Source: Halomonas sp. A40-4
GTDB lineage: Bacteria > Pseudomonadota > Gammaproteobacteria > Pseudomonadales > Halomonadaceae
Length of the DNA: 64,000 nucleotides
Direction: 5' to 3'
NCBI RefSeq assembly: GCF_015767635.1
Contig: NZ_CP065230.1
Coordinates: forward strand, 2,232,001-2,296,000
Shown here: one piece after another, positions 59,427 to 64,000 of the stretch
Numbering within the stretch: position 1 is the first letter of the stretch
Layout of the letters: every line of letters starts with the position of its first letter
Notes under the pieces: generated by a model
What the model was told of the DNA's origin: nothing
The model's input: only the letters and a program-made list of their open reading frames with translations
Databases searched by the model: none
Program-made: the position numbers and the translations under genes

Positions 59427-59450
59427 TATAAGACCTCAATATTCAATACG

Positions 59451-60254
59451 TTAAGACGTCGCTGGGTAACCGAGCAGCGGGTGGGCCACGGCTTGCAAGG
59501 GATCATGCCTGGGCGCTCCCCAGCGACGAAGAGGGGCGCCTTCAGCCGTCCACAACGCATTGACCGGCCATACACCCTGCACTGAGTTGGCCAGCCACAA
59601 CCGGTCAACCGCCGCGACCTCATCGATTGCCAGTTGAGCAGGGGTAACAAGCTGTGCATCAATCAACGCGGCGCGCAGCGTACCTTCCACACCACACTGA
59701 TCCAGCGTCGGCGTCATGATGCACCCGTTCTGTTCCCAAAACAGATTCATGCTGGTGGCTTCCACGACCAGGCCGTGGTTATCAGCCAACAGACCTTCAC
59801 GGTAGTCCGTTGCCTGCCACTCCTGGCGAGCCAGCACATTTTCAAGACGATTGAGGTGTTTGATACCCGCCAAGCGGGGTTGCCGGGCCAGGCGTAGCGA
59901 ACAGATACGTACGCTAACCCCCTTCGACCAGGCCGACGAATCCGGCTGAAAAGGCACACGACGGCTCATAAGACGGGGGGCCGCCACGTCAGGAATCGCG
60001 TAGCCACGACCACCACTCCCCCGGGTGACGATAATCTTGAGCACCTCCCACCCGACAGTGGGTGCTGCTTGCCAGGTGGCCGACAATGCGGCTGGCGAAG
60101 GCGGGTCGATCATCAACCGCTGACAGCCCTCCAGCAGCCGCTCCACATGCTGCTGCCAAAGCACCGGCTGACCATCGTGCAGCAGAACAGTTTCAAATAC
60201 GCCGTCACCGTAGGCCAGCCCGCGGTCGTCAAAAGGTACCCAGGGCTGACTCAT
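59451..60254 (-). CDS. pabC: Aminodeoxychorismate lyase
   Basis: PLP-dependent fold-type IV enzyme that releases p-aminobenzoate for folate. 267 residues; the N-terminal part has FDDRGLAYGDGVFETVLL, the PLP lysine is in GIKHLNRLENVLARQEW, and the C-terminal part carries EATSMNLFWEQNG and GVEGTLRAALID. Six bases after fabF, as in many gammaproteobacteria. Confidence 0.92.
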   Translation of the reverse strand: MSQPWVPFDDRGLAYGDGVFETVLLHDGQPVLWQQHVERLLEGCQRLMIDPPSPAALSATWQAAPTVGWEVLKIIVTRGSGGRGYAIPDVAAPRLMSRRVPFQPDSSAWSKGVSVRICSLRLARQPRLAGIKHLNRLENVLARQEWQATDYREGLLADNHGLVVEATSMNLFWEQNGCIMTPTLDQCGVEGTLRAALIDAQLVTPAQLAIDEVAAVDRLWLANSVQGVWPVNALWTAEGAPLRRWGAPRHDPLQAVAHPLLGYPATS

Positions 60255-60260
60255 ACAGGC

Positions 60261-61499
60261 TTACACCTTTTTGAACAGCAATGACCCATTGGTACCGCCA
60301 AAGCCGAAGGAGTTCGACAGCACAGCATCGATACGCATGTCACGAGCCGTGTGCGGTACGTAATCGAGTCGGCAGCCCTCCTGCGGGTTGTCCAGGTTGA
60401 TCGTGGGCGGTGCGACCTGATCGCGGATAGCCAGCACGCTAAACACCGCTTCCACAGCGCCAGCCGCCCCCAATAGGTGGCCAATCATCGACTTGGTCGA
60501 ACTGACGGCCACTTGCTGAGCAGCCTGCCCCATGACTTTTTCGACAGCTCGACTTTCAGCCAGGTCGCCCGATGCCGTTGAGGTACCATGGGCATTGATA
60601 TAATCCACCTCGGCAGAATTCATCTGCGCGTCCTTGATGGCATTACTCATCGACAATGCAGCACCACTGCCATCTTCAGGTGGTGACGTCATGTGATAAG
60701 CGTCATCGCTCATGCCAAAGCCTGCCAACTCCGCATAGATGGTTGCGCCGCGGGCCTTGGCGTGCTCGAACTCTTCAAGCACCATCACACCGGCCCCGTC
60801 TGACAACACAAAGCCGTCACGGTCGGTATCCCAGGGACGGCTGGCAGCCTGCGGGTCATCGTTGCGGGTCGACAGCGCGCGTGCGGCTGCGAACCCCCCC
60901 AGCCCCAGCGGTGTGGTGGCCATTTCCGCGCCACCGCAGACCATCACCTCGGCATCACCATAGGCAATGGTGCGGGCGCTGTAACCAATATTGTGCGTTC
61001 CCGTGGTGCAGGCCGTGGTAATCGCAATATTGGGCCCTTTAAAGCCGTGCTGAATCGCCATATTGCCCGAGATCATATTGATGATGGACCCTGGGACAAA
61101 AAACGGCGATATCCTGCGTGCACCGCCTTTATTCAGCGCATCATGATTATGTTCAATCATGGGTAACCCGCCAATGCCGGACCCGATCGCTACACCAATA
61201 CGGTCAGCGTTGGCCTCGGTACACTCAAGGCCTGAGTCCTGAATTGCCTGAGCACCCGCGGCCATGCCGTACTGGATGAACAGATCCATCTTGCGGGCAT
61301 CTTTAGGGTTCAGGTACGGGCTGATATCAAACCCTTTTACCGACCCGCCAAACCGCGTGTTAAAGCCGCTGGTATCGAAATGCTCAATCGGCGCGATACC
61401 GCTTTGCCCGGCCACAATGTTGGCCCACGACTCATGGACCGTATTTCCAACTGGGGTCACCAGGCCTAACCCGGTTACCACTACCCTTCTTCGCGCCAT
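60261..61499 (-). CDS. fabF: Beta-ketoacyl-ACP synthase II
   Basis: Condensing enzyme of fatty acid elongation, 412 residues from this start. The catalytic cysteine is in [15 protein letters not shown], the histidines in [11 protein letters not shown] and in [17 protein letters not shown], and the end is [17 protein letters not shown] 61499 has GGAGGAAG nearby; the frame is open to 61517. Confidence 0.95.
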   Translation of the reverse strand: MARRRVVVTGLGLVTPVGNTVHESWANIVAGQSGIAPIEHFDTSGFNTRFGGSVKGFDISPYLNPKDARKMDLFIQYGMAAGAQAIQDSGLECTEANADRIGVAIGSGIGGLPMIEHNHDALNKGGARRISPFFVPGSIINMISGNMAIQHGFKGPNIAITTACTTGTHNIGYSARTIAYGDAEVMVCGGAEMATTPLGLGGFAAARALSTRNDDPQAASRPWDTDRDGFVLSDGAGVMVLEEFEHAKARGATIYAELAGFGMSDDAYHMTSPPEDGSGAALSMSNAIKDAQMNSAEVDYINAHGTSTASGDLAESRAVEKVMGQAAQQVAVSSTKSMIGHLLGAAGAVEAVFSVLAIRDQVAPPTINLDNPQEGCRLDYVPHTARDMRIDAVLSNSFGFGGTNGSLLFKKV

Positions 61500-61612
61500 C
61501 AATCTTCCTCCAGGCATCCATGGTGACTCGACCCTTGTGAGTCATTATCAGTCGTCAAAGTTGCCGCTAGTATAACGGAGATTGAACGTTATATTCAGTG
61601 CGACCGCAAAGC

Positions 61613-61643
61613 AAAAAAGCCGCCCCTGGAAGGACGGCTTTTT
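61613..61643 (-). terminator. Rho-independent terminator after acpP
   Basis: On the minus strand AAGCCGTCC pairs with GGGCGGCTT (one G-U pair) around a short loop, followed by six T. It can limit read-through from the highly expressed acpP into fabF. Confidence 0.87.
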
Positions 61644-61695
61644 AATGCGGGTAGACATCAAGCCACCTACCCGGGTTCGATGCATCAACTACCCC

Positions 61696-61929
61696 TTACT
61701 GATGGGCGTTAACGTAGTCGATAGCTTCTTGAACCGTGGTGATCTTCTCGGCTTCTTCGTCCGGAATCTCCGTATCGAATTCTTCTTCCAACGCCATGAC
61801 GAGCTCAACTGTGTCAAGCGAGTCAGCACCCAGGTCTTCAGTAAAAGAAGAGCTATTCTGGATATCTTCTTCTTTAACGTTCAGGCGCTCAGCCACTACT
61901 TTCTTTACGCGCTCTTCAATAGTACTCAT
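61696..61929 (-). CDS. acpP: Acyl carrier protein
   Basis: 77-residue acidic carrier of growing acyl chains. The phosphopantetheine serine is in [14 protein letters not shown]; it ends [10 protein letters not shown]. The ATG at 61929 (MSTIEERV) has GGAG seven bases before it; the frame is open to 61989 but that part is not family-like. It is modified by AcpS, encoded at 22663-23040. Confidence 0.96.
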   Translation of the reverse strand: MSTIEERVKKVVAERLNVKEEDIQNSSSFTEDLGADSLDTVELVMALEEEFDTEIPDEEAEKITTVQEAIDYVNAHQ

Positions 61930-62053
61930 CAACGTACTCCAGTCATTCACATTAGCCGTTTTGGATAACCAGCTATTTGGGAACCGCAAGCCAAAAGCTG
62001 CGGGGTAGTTTATAGACGCCCTTGAGCTGACGCAACCGCCAAACTCAAGGCCA

Positions 62054-62797
62054 TCAACGCATATTCATGCCGCCGTTGACATGCAGTGTCTCGCCGGTGA
62101 TGTATCCTGCCGCATCACTGGCCAGAAATCCCACGGCAGCGGCAATTTCATCCGGAGAACCCAGGCGCGCCAACGGAATCTGCTTGAGCAGCATGTCGTG
62201 CTGCGCTTCCGGTAGCGCTTCGGTCATGTCGGTGGCGATAAACCCCGGCGCCACCGAGTTGACCGTAATGGCACGCGAGGCAACCTCACGGGCCAGCGCT
62301 CGGCTAAAGCCTTCCATGCCAGCCTTGGCCGCCGCGTAGTTAGTCTGGCCCAAGTTGCCCATGGTCGCCACCACGGAGCTGATCGACACAATACGCCCAA
62401 AACGCGCCTTGGTCATCCCTCGCAGGCACGCTTTGCTGACCCGGTAGACAGACTTGAGATTGGTATCCATCACCGAGTCCCATTCGTCTTCCTTCATGCG
62501 CATCAAGAGATTATCGCGCGTGATACCGGCATTGTTGACCAGAATAGTCGGCGCGGCAAACCGTTCAGCAATGGTTTTCAAGACATCATCGATGCTCGCC
62601 TGATCGGTGACATCAAGGCATAAGCCAGCCCCTTCAATGCCCTGATCTGCGAAGTCAGCGTCAATGTTGGCTGCACCAGCTTCGCTGGTCGCGGTACCAA
62701 CGACAATACGTCCCTGGCGGCTCAGTTCGTAAGCGACTGCCCGGCCGATGCCACGACTGGCACCCGTAACAAGCGCAACTCTACGTTCTTGGGTCAT
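62054..62797 (-). CDS. fabG: 3-oxoacyl-ACP reductase FabG
   Basis: NADPH-dependent short-chain dehydrogenase, 247 residues. Cofactor motif [20 protein letters not shown], catalytic serine in [11 protein letters not shown] and Tyr-Lys in NYAAAKAGM, ending in [14 protein letters not shown]. Between fabD and acpP. Confidence 0.95.
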   Translation of the reverse strand: MTQERRVALVTGASRGIGRAVAYELSRQGRIVVGTATSEAGAANIDADFADQGIEGAGLCLDVTDQASIDDVLKTIAERFAAPTILVNNAGITRDNLLMRMKEDEWDSVMDTNLKSVYRVSKACLRGMTKARFGRIVSISSVVATMGNLGQTNYAAAKAGMEGFSRALAREVASRAITVNSVAPGFIATDMTEALPEAQHDMLLKQIPLARLGSPDEIAAAVGFLASDAAGYITGETLHVNGGMNMR

Positions 62798-62852
62798 AAG
62801 GTACTGCCTTTCACCATGTAAATAAGCAAGGATAGCGGAAAATCACCACTTA

Positions 62853-63812
62853 TCATGCATCATCCGCCAACGCGTCGCGAGCCAACTCAAGCGCGGCATC
62901 CAAGCTATCGGGATCGTTGACCGCCAGACTTTTACTGCCACGCACAATACGCTTATTCAAGCCGGTCAGCACTTTACCCGGGCCACACTCGATGAACACG
63001 TTTGCTCCCTGGGCGGCCATTGTTTCGACACAGTCGCTCCAGCGCACAGGCTGATAAAGCTGTTCAATCAGTCGCGTGCGCAGCGTATCGACGTCAGCAT
63101 GCGCCTCGGCGTCTACGTTTTGAATGACCGTGTAGCGCGGCGGACGCAGTTCGATTTCCTGCATCGCTGCCGCCAGGCGGTCTGCCGCAGGGCGCATGAG
63201 GTCGCAGTGCGAAGGCACGGAAACCGGGAGCGGCATCGCCCGCTTGGCGCCCGCTTCCTGACACGCCACAATCGCCCGCTCAACGGCCGCTTTGCCGCCC
63301 GCAATCACTACCTGGCCCGGGGCATTGTAGTTGACAGCTGAAACGACGTCCCCTTGCGCTGCGTTGGCACAGGCGGCCTCCACAGACGCGTTATCGAGGC
63401 CCAGAATGGCGGCCATACCGCCTTCTCCCGCTGGCACTGCGTGCTGCATGGCCTCACCGCGAAGACGAACCAATTTAACGCCCTCGGCAAATCCAAGCAC
63501 ACCTGCGCATACCATGGCGCTGTATTCACCCAGGCTGTGCCCGGCCATGACCGTCGGGCGCGGCCCTTCCAGCTCTTGCCAGACGCGCCATATCGCTATA
63601 CTGGCGGACAGCAACGCTGGCTGAGTGCATTCGGTAGCATTTAGCGAGGCATCTGGCCCCTCTTGCACGACTTTCCACAAGTCGTAGCGTAACGCATCCG
63701 ATGCTTCCTCAAAGGTCGTTCCCACCACGCTGTAACGCTCGGCAAGCTCGCGCAGCATTCCAAGCTGCTGAGAGCCCTGCCCGGGGAAAATGAGGGCAAG
63801 GGGTTGAGACAT
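62853..63812 (-). CDS. fabD: Malonyl CoA-ACP transacylase
   Basis: Transfers malonyl from CoA to ACP. 319 residues: ALIFPGQGSQQLGML, nucleophile serine in MAGHSLGEYSAMVCAG, histidine in VSVPSHCDLM. I chose ATG 63812 with AAAGGTG before it rather than the longer frame from 63908. It follows the probable plsX end by 132 bases. Confidence 0.95.
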   Translation of the reverse strand: MSQPLALIFPGQGSQQLGMLRELAERYSVVGTTFEEASDALRYDLWKVVQEGPDASLNATECTQPALLSASIAIWRVWQELEGPRPTVMAGHSLGEYSAMVCAGVLGFAEGVKLVRLRGEAMQHAVPAGEGGMAAILGLDNASVEAACANAAQGDVVSAVNYNAPGQVVIAGGKAAVERAIVACQEAGAKRAMPLPVSVPSHCDLMRPAADRLAAAMQEIELRPPRYTVIQNVDAEAHADVDTLRTRLIEQLYQPVRWSDCVETMAAQGANVFIECGPGKVLTGLNKRIVRGSKSLAVNDPDSLDAALELARDALADDA

Positions 63813-63908
63813 GTCGTTCACCTTTGCTCTTGTAGGCATTTGCTCAATTGAGCGATAGACGCGGTTATGGGCACATCCTGCTGCTCGCCATAACCCGCTA
63901 ACCTGCAA

Positions 63909-63929
63909 TGCAGTGACATCATCACTGCA
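63909..63929. repeat. Perfect inverted repeat in the plsX-fabD gap
   Basis: TGCAGTGA-CATCA-TCACTGCA, 8-bp arms with a 5-base centre. No T run follows on the minus strand, so it may be an operator or mRNA hairpin rather than a terminator. Confidence 0.7.
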
Positions 63930-63944
63930 CCATTAAAAAAGTCG

Positions 63945-64000
63945 CTACTCATTGAAAGACCAGCGCTTGGCAAGCCGCTCGGGCAGGTTGTGCTCAACCT
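63945..64000 (-). CDS. plsX: C-terminal end of a probable phosphate acyltransferase PlsX (cut by window)
   Basis: The minus strand from the window edge reads VEHNLPERLAKRWSFNE and a TAG at 63945-63947. Only 17 codons are visible. The call rests mainly on position: plsX lies directly upstream of fabD in many gammaproteobacteria, and the charged helical end fits. Could also be fabH. Confidence 0.45.
   Translation of the reverse strand, partial: VEHNLPERLAKRWSFNE

Overview
The window looks like a chromosomal segment of a halophilic gammaproteobacterium of the Halomonadaceae (Halomonas or a close relative). This rests on protein similarity as I recognise it and on Pseudomonas/Oceanospirillales-type gene order (gacS-cysM-rlmD-relA-mazG; plsX-fabD-fabG-acpP-fabF-pabC-mltG-tmk-holB-pilZ-tatD; rpoE-rseA-rseC-mucD-lepA-lepB-rnc-era-recO-pdxJ-acpS). 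No search was run. Most of it is ordinary core genome. I see no tRNA, rRNA, CRISPR array, insertion sequence or prophage.

Layout. 1-5.4 kb is the accessory part: the 3' portion of a VasX-type type VI secretion effector, a four-helix membrane protein that is probably its immunity protein, then a second degraded copy of the effector tail plus immunity gene. 5.6-7.5 kb is a KefB/C potassium efflux antiporter. 7.6-10 kb is a compact trpR-trpE-trpG operon with a trp operator over its promoter. 10-18.95 kb holds rluF, a DUF924 gene, ppc, mazG, relA and rlmD. cysM and gacS/barA diverge at 19.9 kb. 22.6-28.9 kb is acpS, pdxJ, recO, era, rnc, lepB and lepA. 29-32.7 kb is the sigma-E envelope stress locus (mucD, rseC, rseA, rpoE) without rseB. 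33-38.8 kb has a DAHP synthase, dinG, rhlB, a small basic orphan protein and xthA. 38.8-43.7 kb is a six-gene TonB2-type energy-transduction operon with a Fur box upstream. 43.9-48.7 kb is nrdHIEF (class Ib ribonucleotide reductase) and a Mn-type superoxide dismutase. 48.9-52.7 kb is etfBA and the divergent ETF-ubiquinone oxidoreductase. 52.8-55.5 kb is a UvrD-like helicase and a DUF1285 gene. 55.5-64 kb is the tatD to fabD fatty-acid/replication cluster, ending in the tail of a probable plsX.

How genes work together. Iron limitation and oxidative stress link the TonB2 operon, the class Ib reductase (Mn-capable, fed by NrdI and NrdH) and Mn-SOD. The trp operon couples a repressor to the enzyme pair it controls. 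RpoE, RseA, RseC and MucD form the envelope stress circuit. The effector locus is the most unusual part: a roughly 1.2 kb cassette (effector tail plus immunity gene) is present twice, the second effector tail is stopped by one nonsense codon, and the second immunity gene is out of frame only because its poly-G tract has 10 bases where the intact copy has 8. This resembles a polymorphic-toxin orphan module with a possible phase-variable switch.
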